A stretch of DNA of 64,000 nt, taken from assembly GCF_001435445.1 (NCBI RefSeq), contig NZ_AZDH01000009.1:1-64000 (forward strand). Direction: 5' to 3'. This document shows positions 52,462 through 60,898 of this stretch, one piece after another. The position numbers were made by a program, and so were the translations under genes. A model generated the notes under the pieces. That model saw only the letters and a list, made by a program, of their open reading frames with translations. It made no database searches and was not told the origin of the DNA. The DNA is from Companilactobacillus kimchii DSM 13961 = JCM 10707 (GTDB taxonomy: Bacteria; Bacillota; Bacilli; Lactobacillales; Lactobacillaceae). Positions within the stretch are counted from its first letter, which is position 1. Each line of letters begins with the position of its first letter.

Positions 52462-52484
52462 TCGGGCTTAGCTCGGCTTTTTTT
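52459..52484 (+). terminator. Short terminator with G-U pairs
   Basis: AGTCGGGC-TTA-GCTCGGCT followed by a seven-base T-run. Confidence 0.78.
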
Positions 52485-52558
52485 GTGTTCGAATTACCAA
52501 CTAAAGAATAGCACTTTAGCGGGTTTATTTGCTTTCAAAAAAACTTTGAAACTATCCC

Positions 52559-52589
52559 TTGACTATAACGTGGCGTGACAGTTTATAGT
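52559..52589 (+). promoter_or_regulatory. MerR-type promoter with 19-bp spacer
   Basis: TTGACT (52559-52564) and TATAGT (52584-52589) are 19 bp apart, the long spacing that MerR-family activators correct. ACTATAA (52562-52568) and TTATAGT (52583-52589) are perfect inverted arms. It lies before the oxidoreductase gene, and the MerR gene follows that gene. Confidence 0.7.
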
Positions 52590-52634
52590 ATTTAATTGAA
52601 GAGAGATAAATGAAATATATAGGAGATATTAAAT

Positions 52635-53585
52635 ATGAAAGCAGTAGTTATTAGTAAGGCCGGTGGCCCAGAGGTTTTAAAGATTGAAGAACGTCCTATT
52701 CCTAAAGCAACTGATAAGGAGACTGTAATTCACATTCGTGCTTTTGCCGTTCATCGTTATGAGGTTCTAACTCGTGAGGGTGGTTCTCCTTCAGTTAAAT
52801 TTCCAAGAGTTATTGGAGTTGAAGCTGTTGGTGAGGTTTTTGAACCTTCAAAGAATAGCAATCTAAAGAAGGGTCAAAAAATAGTTATCATCAATGGTGG
52901 CTTTGGTCGCCAATTTGATGGTAGTGAACAACAATATGCTTTAGTACCAGATGACATTGTTCGTCCGGTTGAATTCGATGGTTCATGGGTAGATTTTGCT
53001 AACTATCCTGAAACATTCTATACAGCTTTTGGCGCTATAAAGACAACTAAGTTACAAGCTGGTCAAACACTCTTAGTTCGTGGTGGTACGACTGGTGTTG
53101 GTATGGCTGCAATGGTTTTGGCCAACGCTATGGGTATCAAAGTTACTGTAACAACTAGACGTGAAGAACGTCGTCAAATGTTACTCAATATGGGTGCAAC
53201 TGATGTTGTGATTGATCAAGATGGTAAACTTCAAACTGAAAAAAATTATGATGGTTTAATTGATATGGTTGGGGCTCCCGTTCTTAGTGATTCACTAGCA
53301 CATGTTAAACGTGGTGGAGTTTATACATTGGTTGGTTTGTTAGCCGGTGAATGGTTATGGAAGAACTTCGATCCATTTGAAAATATTGGTGGCAAGTATA
53401 TTACAGCCTTTGATGGTGTAGATATTAGTAATGAATTAGTCGCTGAAATGTTCAAGTTGATCAACGATAATCATTTGACGATTCCAATTTCTAAAGTCTT
53501 CAAACTTGATGATATTCAAGCAGCTCAAGAATACGTTATGAAACATGACCGTCCAATGGGACAAGTTATTGTTACAACCGACTAA
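52635..53585 (+). CDS. Zinc-independent MDR-family quinone oxidoreductase
   Basis: The 316-residue NADPH-dependent oxidoreductase of the medium-chain dehydrogenase superfamily has the N-terminal GroES-like fold (VISKAGGPEVLKIEERP) and nucleotide-binding LVRGGTTGVGMAAMVLA (about 149-165). Catalytic zinc ligands are absent, as in QOR enzymes. Electrophilic quinones or enals are likely substrates. Its MerR-type promoter and the adjacent MerR gene suggest induction by an electrophile. Confidence 0.88.
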   Translation: MKAVVISKAGGPEVLKIEERPIPKATDKETVIHIRAFAVHRYEVLTREGGSPSVKFPRVIGVEAVGEVFEPSKNSNLKKGQKIVIINGGFGRQFDGSEQQYALVPDDIVRPVEFDGSWVDFANYPETFYTAFGAIKTTKLQAGQTLLVRGGTTGVGMAAMVLANAMGIKVTVTTRREERRQMLLNMGATDVVIDQDGKLQTEKNYDGLIDMVGAPVLSDSLAHVKRGGVYTLVGLLAGEWLWKNFDPFENIGGKYITAFDGVDISNELVAEMFKLINDNHLTIPISKVFKLDDIQAAQEYVMKHDRPMGQVIVTTD

Positions 53586-53595
53586 AAATAAATTT

Positions 53596-53624
53596 ATACA
53601 TCCCGTGAGGGGTGTATTTTTTTT
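53596..53624 (+). terminator. Rho-independent terminator
   Basis: ATACATCCC-GTGA-GGGGTGTAT with an eight-base T-run. Confidence 0.87.
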
Positions 53625-53664
53625 GTTAATTTAGCATATAATTTTATAATGTGAGGAAAGTTAT

Positions 53665-54471
53665 ATGTTAAAGATTAGTGAAATGGCTCAATTAGCGAAT
53701 ACAACAAGAAGAACATTGATATTTTACGATGAGCAAGATGTATTTCATCCTAAAGAACGTAGTGATAATGGATATCGCTATTATGACTATGACCAGATAT
53801 ATGATTTATTATTCATTTTGGGAATGAAAAATTTAGGCTTACCATTGGAAAAAATTAAAGAATTACAAAATAATTCAAGTGCTGAAGTTATGGATGAGTT
53901 GTTGAATATTCAGAAGAAAATAGATGGGAAAATTACTGAATTGTCTAAAATCCAATCGGTAGTTTCTAAAAAAGTTGGAGAAGGTGAGCAAATAACCGTT
54001 CAACCTTACCAACCAGTAATAGTTAAGCGATCAAAAATTTCATTTTGGTGTTCACAAAAATCAGTTTCTTGTACTGATGAAGAGATTGCAGAACTGTTTG
54101 GTTCATTTTATAAGGAATTAGACGAGCTTGCCTTAATGGACGGTAACCAATCAGGCTTTCTAACTGATTTACCTGATGCAAATGCACAAGATTATCCAGA
54201 CGCTTCTTTTAGAGTTATTAAAGAATGTTCTACCAATAATAGTGGTAAGGCCATGCCAGCAATTGAAAAACCAGCTGGTGAATACGTAACTGTTAAAGTT
54301 GAAAATGGTACTGACGAAGTTTGTCGAGGACTGGAACAATTAAATAGTTTCTGCCAAAAACAGAATTTGAGTATTAATACTGATTTATGGCAAATGAATG
54401 ATAATAGTATTTTGACGAATCGTGGTGGTTCGGACTTCATGTTTTTAGAATATCAATTAAAAAATAAATAA
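53665..54471 (+). CDS. MerR family transcriptional regulator with effector domain
   Basis: The 268-residue regulator has a MerR helix-turn-helix (LKISEMAQLANTTRRTLIFYDEQ and RSDNGYRYYDYDQI, 1-70), a coiled-coil dimer helix (about 75-110) and a C-terminal effector-binding domain of the GyrI/BltR type. It is likely to act at the 19-bp-spacer promoter of the upstream oxidoreductase gene. The ligand is unknown; Cys residues in the C-terminal half (three or four) would permit a redox or thiol role. Confidence 0.88.
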   Translation: MLKISEMAQLANTTRRTLIFYDEQDVFHPKERSDNGYRYYDYDQIYDLLFILGMKNLGLPLEKIKELQNNSSAEVMDELLNIQKKIDGKITELSKIQSVVSKKVGEGEQITVQPYQPVIVKRSKISFWCSQKSVSCTDEEIAELFGSFYKELDELALMDGNQSGFLTDLPDANAQDYPDASFRVIKECSTNNSGKAMPAIEKPAGEYVTVKVENGTDEVCRGLEQLNSFCQKQNLSINTDLWQMNDNSILTNRGGSDFMFLEYQLKNK

Positions 54472-54496
54472 AATGTTTTTTTGCGGTACCTTCCAA

Positions 54497-54514
54497 ATGT
54501 CATAATGTGGCGAC
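54497..54514. promoter_or_regulatory. Candidate operator upstream of the WYL pair
   Basis: ATGTCATAATGTGGCGAC resembles sequences before the 57559 gene (57608-57622) and the 59883 gene (59927-59945). A shared regulator, possibly one of the WYL proteins, is inferred. Confidence 0.4.
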
Positions 54515-54566
54515 CCTCAATGCTAAAATTTGAATTGTTGTAAAGGTTAGGAGAGGGGGCCAACTG

Positions 54567-55472
54567 TTGACTAACAGCAAGGACAAAAACAGTCAAGAAC
54601 GAGTATTAACTATCATGGGGAGAATGATGCTCGGAGAAAAGATTAATATCAATAATGACGCTGAGAGATATGGCGTTTCTAGGCGTACGATTTTACGTGA
54701 TTTAAGTACGATTAAGCATACTTTAATAGATAAAGAAGTAGGAAACTATCAATTACAAATTAAATATAATGAGAAGCAAAATAATTATAGTATTTTTGAC
54801 CATGGAAAATTATCTTGTACAGAAGCGATAATTACACTTTTACCTTTACTAGGAAGTGAATTAAAGGCTGATAGTAAGTTAATTAATAGAATACAGAAGA
54901 ATATAATTTCTTTAGTGGCAACCGATGAAAAGAAAGCTGTAGGAACTCTACTGGCTAGTTCCTACGAATCTAATGGTTCGGTAAAATCTAATAATAAAGA
55001 TGTTTTGAAACTTATTCATCAATTTATAGATGCAATAATTAATCGAAAAACGGTTCAGTTCACATATAATGGTCAAACCCAAATGCTAAAAGGTGTGCCA
55101 ATATCAATATTCTCAAAAGAAAATCATTATTATATATTGACCTACGTAGGCAGTGGACTAAGTAAAAATGTTGTTTATCGGATAGATCAGTTTCAGAATA
55201 TCAAAGTCTTAAATAATGAAATTAAGGTTCCTCGAGAAAAACTAGAAGATAGAAGTCAAATTGGCAATAAAAATTATGTTTCTAATAGTGGCGAAGAAAT
55301 CCATTATCGTTTTCTATACCTTGGAAATCCTCAAGATGCCTTAAACCGGTTGCCTGATTTTCATATATCCGGTCATAAAGAAAATGGAGTCATTATTGAA
55401 GGAAATATAATTTATGCTAAGGATCTAGTATGGGTATTGGACCATGGTAAACAAGTAAAAATGGAAAAGTAA
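54567..55472 (+). CDS. HTH-WYL transcriptional regulator 1
   Basis: The 301-residue protein has an N-terminal winged HTH (QERVLTIMGRMMLGEKININNDAERYGVSRRTILRDLSTI, DeoR-like, about 10-55) and a WYL domain (about 145-245) with KENHYYILTYV and VVYRIDQF, then a C-terminal extension. WYL proteins bind ligands or single-stranded DNA and often regulate stress or defence genes. Start TTG 54567. It is followed 23 bp later by a second HTH-WYL protein. Confidence 0.87.
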   Translation: MTNSKDKNSQERVLTIMGRMMLGEKININNDAERYGVSRRTILRDLSTIKHTLIDKEVGNYQLQIKYNEKQNNYSIFDHGKLSCTEAIITLLPLLGSELKADSKLINRIQKNIISLVATDEKKAVGTLLASSYESNGSVKSNNKDVLKLIHQFIDAIINRKTVQFTYNGQTQMLKGVPISIFSKENHYYILTYVGSGLSKNVVYRIDQFQNIKVLNNEIKVPREKLEDRSQIGNKNYVSNSGEEIHYRFLYLGNPQDALNRLPDFHISGHKENGVIIEGNIIYAKDLVWVLDHGKQVKMEK

Positions 55473-55495
55473 GAATATTTTAGGAGGCAATTTCA

Positions 55496-56506
55496 ATGGA
55501 CGATGAATTAGAGGATGAAGAAAAACGTATTAAGGAATATGGTAGTCGTTATCGCATTGTAGAATTACTCCTTCAGTTGCTTTCTGGTGAGACGTTTAAC
55601 CTTGAAGAATCAATGAAACATTATGGTGTAAAGAAGAAGGCCATCCAACTAGATTTAAAATATATGAGATTCCTATTGGATCGATATATGCCTGATCGAA
55701 AAATTGTTTATGACGCGAGAGACCAAGTTTATCGAGTTGAGAACGAAGGACAGATTACTTCAGCAGAAGCGTTGACAATTCTAAAAATGGTTATTGGAAC
55801 GCGTGCGTTTAGTAAAAATGAATTGGAAAAAATCGAAGAAGAAGTTCTGAATTTTGTTTCCTTTAGTGAACAATCAAGTGTTAAAACCTTGTTATCAACA
55901 ACATTAGGTAAGTACTATCCTGTCAAAACACAAGATGATTTGGTAGAACGAATTGATAAATTTGCTAATTGGATTCTCAAACATAAGATAATTGAGTTTA
56001 CATACCATAGCAGTAGAGATGATAGTAATTCTGATAAGACATTTGTAGGTACGCCAATTAATCTGTATTTTGATACTTCATTTTATTATGTAATGATCTA
56101 TTTAATGGAAGATGGCGATGATAAGGACAATCCCAGAGTCTTTAGAATTGATAGATTTGATTTTCCAATTAAGGAAAAACGTAAATCTTACAATATACCA
56201 TTTAGTAAAAAAGTCGATGAAGGCGAAGTACTGAAAAAAACATATCTACTAAGAATGGGGAATGACGTAAACTATACATTTCAATACTGGAATTATCCTC
56301 AAACAGCTTTAGATAAATTGCCAGGATCAAAAATTGTTGAAACTAAGGATGATGGTAGTGTGATTATCAAAGGCGAGATATTCTCAGAGGGTGCTTTATT
56401 GTGGATCTTAAGCCAAGGAGATGGGCTAAAGGTATTAGGCCCGGATTCATTAGTTAAAGAAGTTAAGACTCGTTTGAAAAAGGCAGTTGAATTGTATGAT
56501 AACTAA
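55496..56506 (+). CDS. HTH-WYL transcriptional regulator 2
   Basis: The 336-residue protein has the same plan as the preceding one but is quite divergent: HTH at about 18-65 (RYRIVELLLQL...EESMKHYGVKKKAIQLDLKYMRFLL), WYL domain at about 150-235 with FDTSFYYVMIYL and RVFRIDRF, and a C-terminal extension. The tandem pair resembles PafB-PafC, which work as a heterodimer. AGGAGG lies before the ATG. A bidirectional terminator follows. Confidence 0.87.
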   Translation: MDDELEDEEKRIKEYGSRYRIVELLLQLLSGETFNLEESMKHYGVKKKAIQLDLKYMRFLLDRYMPDRKIVYDARDQVYRVENEGQITSAEALTILKMVIGTRAFSKNELEKIEEEVLNFVSFSEQSSVKTLLSTTLGKYYPVKTQDDLVERIDKFANWILKHKIIEFTYHSSRDDSNSDKTFVGTPINLYFDTSFYYVMIYLMEDGDDKDNPRVFRIDRFDFPIKEKRKSYNIPFSKKVDEGEVLKKTYLLRMGNDVNYTFQYWNYPQTALDKLPGSKIVETKDDGSVIIKGEIFSEGALLWILSQGDGLKVLGPDSLVKEVKTRLKKAVELYDN

Positions 56507-56540
56507 AAAAATCGTTTGGATTAATTTCCAAACGATTTTT
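56505..56540. terminator. Bidirectional terminator
   Basis: AAAAATCGTTTGGA and its complement between convergent genes. Confidence 0.92.
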
Positions 56541-56548
56541 AATATTAA

Positions 56549-57559
56549 TTAAGAGTTTAATTTTTGTACATAATCAGGGATATGTTCATTTGGTTGTTCT
56601 TCAAACCATTTGATGAAATTTTTACTATATCCAGAATAATGATCTAACCAAATGGCGTTATCAATTAGTTTGCCAATATTGACGTTGGAAGCATTTGAAC
56701 TTTTGACGGCTTTGGTTTCTTTGAATCGTTTTAGAGCTCTGTAGACATCCCCTCCAAAGGCTACTAAATGTTTTGGTTGTATGATATTACATTCTTCTAT
56801 AAAAATCTGTACTGATTTATCGAATATTGAATTATTGTTATGAATATCTTTCCTTATTTTGTCCTCAGAGTCTTTTTTATACCATTCCTTATATAATTCA
56901 ATTCGTTTATCCCCTACGGTAGCAATATCCTTATTATTTGAAACTTTATAGATATCATTACTGTTGTATAGGAATGAACATTTGTTATTGCTAGCAAGGA
57001 AGAGGTCTCTGGATAAATGATCAGCATTACTATCCACTTTATATTTTATAAGATCAGTAATATAACAACCCTTAAATCGATCATTATTTAATTGCATAAA
57101 TAATTTACAAGTATTCGTTCTTGTTTTAGGATTCATATCATGAAAGTTTTTCCAGCCCGCAAGAGTGTAAGCTTTAGTTTTGACACCACCGTCATCTTTT
57201 TTATCGTCCCCACGAGCGGCTACATTTAAACCTAGAAACATATAATCATTATTAAAATCTTCTTCTCCAAAAAATGAATCATTGAAACTAAAATCACATT
57301 TTTCGGTGTCATAAAAATACTTAGACGTAAACTTATTAGGATGATTTTTTAAAAGCTTACGTAGATCATTATTATTTGGTAGTCCATGTTTACAAGATAT
57401 GAAAGATCCAAAATTATTCATTTTTAAATTACCTTCTGAATCAATGATGTCCTTATTTTTTAAATCATTAGCTGAATCAGTGCTGTCGTTTGCTTCTTTA
57501 TACTTGATTTTAGTTTTAATTCCGTCCAAATCTTTACGAATGCTTTCTGTACTACTCAT
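56549..57559 (-). CDS. Uracil-DNA glycosylase-like fold protein (tentative)
   Basis: The 336-residue soluble protein has a UDG-superfamily-like order: YMFLGLNVAARGD (motif resembling GxNP), GCYITDLIKYK, IIQPKHLVAFGGDVYRALKRF and a late LDHYSGYSKN where UDGs have HPS. The hydrophilic, Asn/Lys/Asp-rich N-terminal ~75 residues are not recognised. The catalytic residues are not certain, so this could be an inactive or different nuclease-like relative. It converges on the WYL pair. Confidence 0.55.
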   Translation of the reverse strand: MSSTESIRKDLDGIKTKIKYKEANDSTDSANDLKNKDIIDSEGNLKMNNFGSFISCKHGLPNNNDLRKLLKNHPNKFTSKYFYDTEKCDFSFNDSFFGEEDFNNDYMFLGLNVAARGDDKKDDGGVKTKAYTLAGWKNFHDMNPKTRTNTCKLFMQLNNDRFKGCYITDLIKYKVDSNADHLSRDLFLASNNKCSFLYNSNDIYKVSNNKDIATVGDKRIELYKEWYKKDSEDKIRKDIHNNNSIFDKSVQIFIEECNIIQPKHLVAFGGDVYRALKRFKETKAVKSSNASNVNIGKLIDNAIWLDHYSGYSKNFIKWFEEQPNEHIPDYVQKLNS

Positions 57560-57607
57560 TGTTATCCCCTCTTATATATTGATAAATATAGAATAACATT
57601 GGTAGCC

Positions 57608-57622
57608 GTCATAATATGTCAC
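57608..57622. promoter_or_regulatory. Candidate operator upstream of the UDG-like gene
   Basis: GTCATAATATGTCAC, related to 54497-54514 and 59927-59945; about 50 bp before the 57559 start codon. Confidence 0.4.
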
Positions 57623-57690
57623 TCTTTTTGTCTCCAAAACAAAATTTGTTTTTTGTTAAAAATATTTATTAATAGTAAAAAATAGCATGC

Positions 57691-57742
57691 TATAATATTC
57701 CCATCTTGGGCAGTTGCAGGCGATACCCAGTTAAACATTGCC
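57691..57742 (+). promoter_or_regulatory. Extended -10 promoter and short structured leader
   Basis: TGCTATAAT (hexamer 57691-57696) predicts a start near 57703. The ~60-nt leader can form GGCAGTT/AAC-AT-TGCC (57709-57715 with 57734-57742) or, exclusively, TGGG/CCCA (57707-57710 with 57726-57729). It could be a small switch, but no known riboswitch class was recognised. Confidence 0.35.
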
Positions 57743-57761
57743 GTTGAGTGAAAGGATTTAT

Positions 57762-58427
57762 ATGCGAATAAATGTTTTGCAACACACTCCAAATGAGGGT
57801 CCAGGGATGATTCAGGATTGGTCACAAGCACATGGACATGAGATGTATATTTATCATCCATATCAGTTTGGCTATTTACCAACCGCTGATGAAACTGACA
57901 TGTTGGTTATTTTAGGAGGTCCAATGAGTCCTAATGATGACTTATCTTGGATTAAACAAGAGCGTGAATTGATTGCAAAAATGATTGAACAGGATAAACC
58001 AATTTTTGGTGCTTGTTTTGGAGCTCAGCAGATTGCTAAACAACTTGGTTACAAAATTACCAAGGCACCAGCTAAGGAAGTTGGTTGGGCACCGGTATAT
58101 TTACAATCACAAGTAATTCCTGATTTACCTGAACGGATGAACGTCTTACATTGGCATGAAGAAATGTTTGAAATCCCTGATAAAGCTGGATTATTATTCT
58201 CCAGCGATAAGGTTAAGAATCAAGGATTCGTAATGAACCATCGTATTATCGGTTTACAATTTCATTTTGAACCGAAAGCAGATAACGTTCGTGAGATGGT
58301 GGTAAATGATTTTCCATATATCGAAGGGTCAGTTTTGAATCAGACGGCTGATGATATTTTGCAAATGTCTGTACCAACTGAGAATCGTGAGATTCTATTC
58401 AAATTACTAGACTATATTGTACTTTAA
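57762..58427 (+). CDS. Class I glutamine amidotransferase-like protein
   Basis: The 221-residue GATase1 protein starts MRINVLQHTPNEGPGMI, has the nucleophile Cys in FGACFGAQQIA (about 85) and the His/Glu pair in GLQFHFEPKAD (about 167). It is a stand-alone domain as in YfeJ-type GMP-synthase-like proteins; the acceptor substrate is unknown. ATG 57762 follows GAAAGGA. The next gene begins 13 bp later, so they form an operon. Confidence 0.9.
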   Translation: MRINVLQHTPNEGPGMIQDWSQAHGHEMYIYHPYQFGYLPTADETDMLVILGGPMSPNDDLSWIKQERELIAKMIEQDKPIFGACFGAQQIAKQLGYKITKAPAKEVGWAPVYLQSQVIPDLPERMNVLHWHEEMFEIPDKAGLLFSSDKVKNQGFVMNHRIIGLQFHFEPKADNVREMVVNDFPYIEGSVLNQTADDILQMSVPTENREILFKLLDYIVL

Positions 58428-58440
58428 TGGAGTTGAGATT

Positions 58441-59040
58441 TTGAAAAAAGTTATCCTGTATGTTCATGGAAAAGGTGGCAGTGCCGCAGAGGCTGAACGA
58501 TTTAAAAGAGTTTGTCCTGATTATGATATTGTTGGGATTGATTACAAAGAATACTTGCCTTGGGTTGTGGAAAAACAAATTAAGGATGTATATGAGCAAG
58601 TAAGTCCACAATATGATCAGGTTTTGATATTGGCTAACAGCATTGGATCGTATTTCTCAATGTTGACGAAGGATATAACGATAACTAAAGCTTTATTCAT
58701 CTCTCCATTATTGAATATGGAACAATATTTATTAACTTCAATGAAGAAGAATAATATTACTGAAGCTGAATTACGTGATAAAGGTGAAATAGTGATTGGT
58801 CAAGAGAAATTCTCTTGGCAGTCATTACAGTATGTTCGAGATAATCCGCTTGATTGGCAAGTTCCAACTGAAATTCTATATGGCGAACATGATGATCACA
58901 CTTCAAAATCACTGTTAAAGAGCTTTGTAGAGAACCATAACGCTAATGTAACGGTAATGAAAGACGGCCAACATCGTTTCCATACCAGACCTCAGTTGGC
59001 TTTTCTCGATAATTGGCTTCAAGAAAAATTAAACAAATAA
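58441..59040 (+). CDS. Alpha/beta hydrolase
   Basis: The 199-residue serine hydrolase has the oxyanion segment LYVHGKGGSAAEAERF, nucleophile Ser in LANSIGSYFSM (about 70), Asp in GEHDDHTS and His in DGQHRFHTR. It is a compact esterase-like enzyme. TTG 58441 has GGAG 9 nt upstream. It is co-transcribed with the amidotransferase gene. Confidence 0.88.
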   Translation: MKKVILYVHGKGGSAAEAERFKRVCPDYDIVGIDYKEYLPWVVEKQIKDVYEQVSPQYDQVLILANSIGSYFSMLTKDITITKALFISPLLNMEQYLLTSMKKNNITEAELRDKGEIVIGQEKFSWQSLQYVRDNPLDWQVPTEILYGEHDDHTSKSLLKSFVENHNANVTVMKDGQHRFHTRPQLAFLDNWLQEKLNK

Positions 59041-59071
59041 AAAAGTCGAATCATTGTGATTCGGCTTTTTG
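59040..59071. terminator. Bidirectional terminator
   Basis: AAAGTCGAATCA-TTG-TGATTCGGCTTT with A/T-runs on both sides. Confidence 0.9.
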
Positions 59072-59076
59072 CATGT

Positions 59077-59883
59077 TTAAAGTCCTGATGTGTAAGGTCT
59101 AATACTATCAGCGAGAACTTCGGAATTATCATCGAAATGCCAGGTGATATTTTGAAGGTCAGGCTTGAATCCATTAACGTTAAGATTGGATTCAGCAAGG
59201 GCAATTGTTGGTGAGGAGCTAGTGGTTTGTAAATTTTGACCAGCAACATTTGAATTATTCAAAGCGTAAAGTTCACAGAAGGATTGATTGTCATTGGAGT
59301 TAATTGTGAGGTCAGAAAATTCAAGCAGACTATTGTTATCTAAATAGATTGTGCTATCAATGATGGAATTTTTGACAGAAGAATCAGTTAGTTTAGTGAC
59401 TAAGCCAGCAATATGTGTATTTTCAAGGTAAAGTTGGCTGTCTTCCAAATCCAGACTGGCAGCGTTCAGATTATTGATAGTTATTGTTGAATTAACCAGT
59501 GAGATTTGCGCATTTTTACCATAAAGGCAGTCCCATTTGTCTTGAGAAGAATGAGAAATGTGAAGGTTGCGTCCAAATAATTGCGTGTTATTGTACATTG
59601 CAATTGTGTTGAATTGATTTTCACCATAAGCAAGAGAAAGATTTTGAGCGATAAGGATTGCACCTTCGTCTAGAAGAAAGGCACAGTTTAATCGAACGGC
59701 GTCAGGATTGTGCGTTTGACCAATTATAGTCAGATTATGTTTGATAGTGAAGATATAAGGTTGTGATTGTGAAAAGTAAATTCCAGGCAATAATTTAATG
59801 GTGTCACCTGATTTGGAATTTTCGATAGCTTTATATAATTCAGTTTCATTATTATTTTTTTTACCAATCGTAATAGTTGTCAT
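59077..59883 (-). CDS. Right-handed beta-helix repeat protein
   Basis: The 268-residue protein has repeated short strands of the pectate-lyase-like kind (ENSKSGDTIKLLPGIYF, then many turns of INSTITINNLNAASLDL-type sequence). The N-terminal block is the usual cap of such helices. There is no signal peptide, so it may be cytosolic or leave by an unusual route. Catalytic residues were not identified. The gene is single with a near-palindromic 19-bp site upstream. Confidence 0.75.
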   Translation of the reverse strand: MTTITIGKKNNNETELYKAIENSKSGDTIKLLPGIYFSQSQPYIFTIKHNLTIIGQTHNPDAVRLNCAFLLDEGAILIAQNLSLAYGENQFNTIAMYNNTQLFGRNLHISHSSQDKWDCLYGKNAQISLVNSTITINNLNAASLDLEDSQLYLENTHIAGLVTKLTDSSVKNSIIDSTIYLDNNSLLEFSDLTINSNDNQSFCELYALNNSNVAGQNLQTTSSSPTIALAESNLNVNGFKPDLQNITWHFDDNSEVLADSIRPYTSGL

Positions 59884-59926
59884 ATGACGGCCTCCAATTA
59901 ATTTATACTTCTATTCTAATCAGGGG

Positions 59927-59945
59927 AATGTCATATTATGGCATT
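59927..59945. promoter_or_regulatory. 19-bp near-palindrome, candidate operator
   Basis: AATGTCATATTATGGCATT has nine-base arms with one mismatch, 44 bp before the 59883 start codon. It is related to 54497-54514 and 57608-57622. Confidence 0.5.
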
Positions 59946-60155
59946 TTACGATGGCGTAAAAAAATGACCCGAATTTATTATGGATGATCATTTTAAATTC
60001 GGATAACATATTCAGCCCTTAATAATTAATTTTTTCAGATGAATAACTAAATACAATACATGTTTTCAAAATTTAAAACGTGTTTTTTGTACACTCAATA
60101 TTATTAATGGATTTAAAAGTTTGTGCTAATCTATATTTGTCAGTTAAGTAGGCGC

Positions 60156-60857
60156 TTACTTCTGATTTAGAGAATCAAGATATTTACTCATCAACAATTC
60201 AAAATAAATTAAACTTAATCCAAAAAATAATTGTGGAACATTAGACTCAAATGATGTAGGCTTGAATGTCCCGGTTGAAATTGTCAAGGTGGATTCCTTT
60301 GCAATAGTAGAGGCACCGTTACCAGTAAACGTAATTACATCTTGTTTATTGTTACGTGCCTGGACAAGCAATTCTGTTAATCTAGCAGTTTCCCCAGAAT
60401 TACTTATCATTATCAAAAGTTTGTCCGTGTAATCCTCTAGTCTTAGTAATTCCAAATGAGAATTAGCCGTGCAACGGAATCCGTGAAGATTAAAGTACTC
60501 ACTCATGTAATTGGCGATATTTTGAGAATATCCATTGCCTAATATCATTATCATAGAATCGTTGTGTTTACTCATTAAATTGCAAAAAGGTTCTATCAAA
60601 TGGCTTATATCAACTATATCCGTTGGTTTTGAAAGAATACTTGTTGTATCAGTTATAAGGAATACTAGCTCAGAGTATCCAGATAATTTCATTTTTTTTG
60701 CTATTTTAACAATAAAACTTGAAGATGTGTATGTTTGTTTAGCAATGTCACGGATTCCTAAGCTTCTGAGTTCCTTTTTATGATCAAGCATGTAGAAGAG
60801 GACATTTCCCTCTTCCTTTGAAAGTTGATATTTTTCAATAATTTGTTGAATGTCCAT
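60156..60857 (-). CDS. MurR/RpiR family transcriptional regulator
   Basis: The 233-residue regulator has an N-terminal HTH_6 domain (LGIRDIAKQTYTSSSFIVKIAKKMKLSGYSEL, about 32-65) and a C-terminal SIS sugar-phosphate-binding domain (MIMILGNGYSQNIANYMSEYF, MISNSGETARLTELL). It is divergent from the operon with a RarA-C-like protein and PTS EIIC across only about 40 bp, so it probably controls that operon in response to a sugar phosphate. Confidence 0.9.
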   Translation of the reverse strand: MDIQQIIEKYQLSKEEGNVLFYMLDHKKELRSLGIRDIAKQTYTSSSFIVKIAKKMKLSGYSELVFLITDTTSILSKPTDIVDISHLIEPFCNLMSKHNDSMIMILGNGYSQNIANYMSEYFNLHGFRCTANSHLELLRLEDYTDKLLIMISNSGETARLTELLVQARNNKQDVITFTGNGASTIAKESTLTISTGTFKPTSFESNVPQLFFGLSLIYFELLMSKYLDSLNQK

Positions 60858-60898
60858 AAATGTTTACCTCAATAAGTTGCCGAAGGGGAATGTTTATA

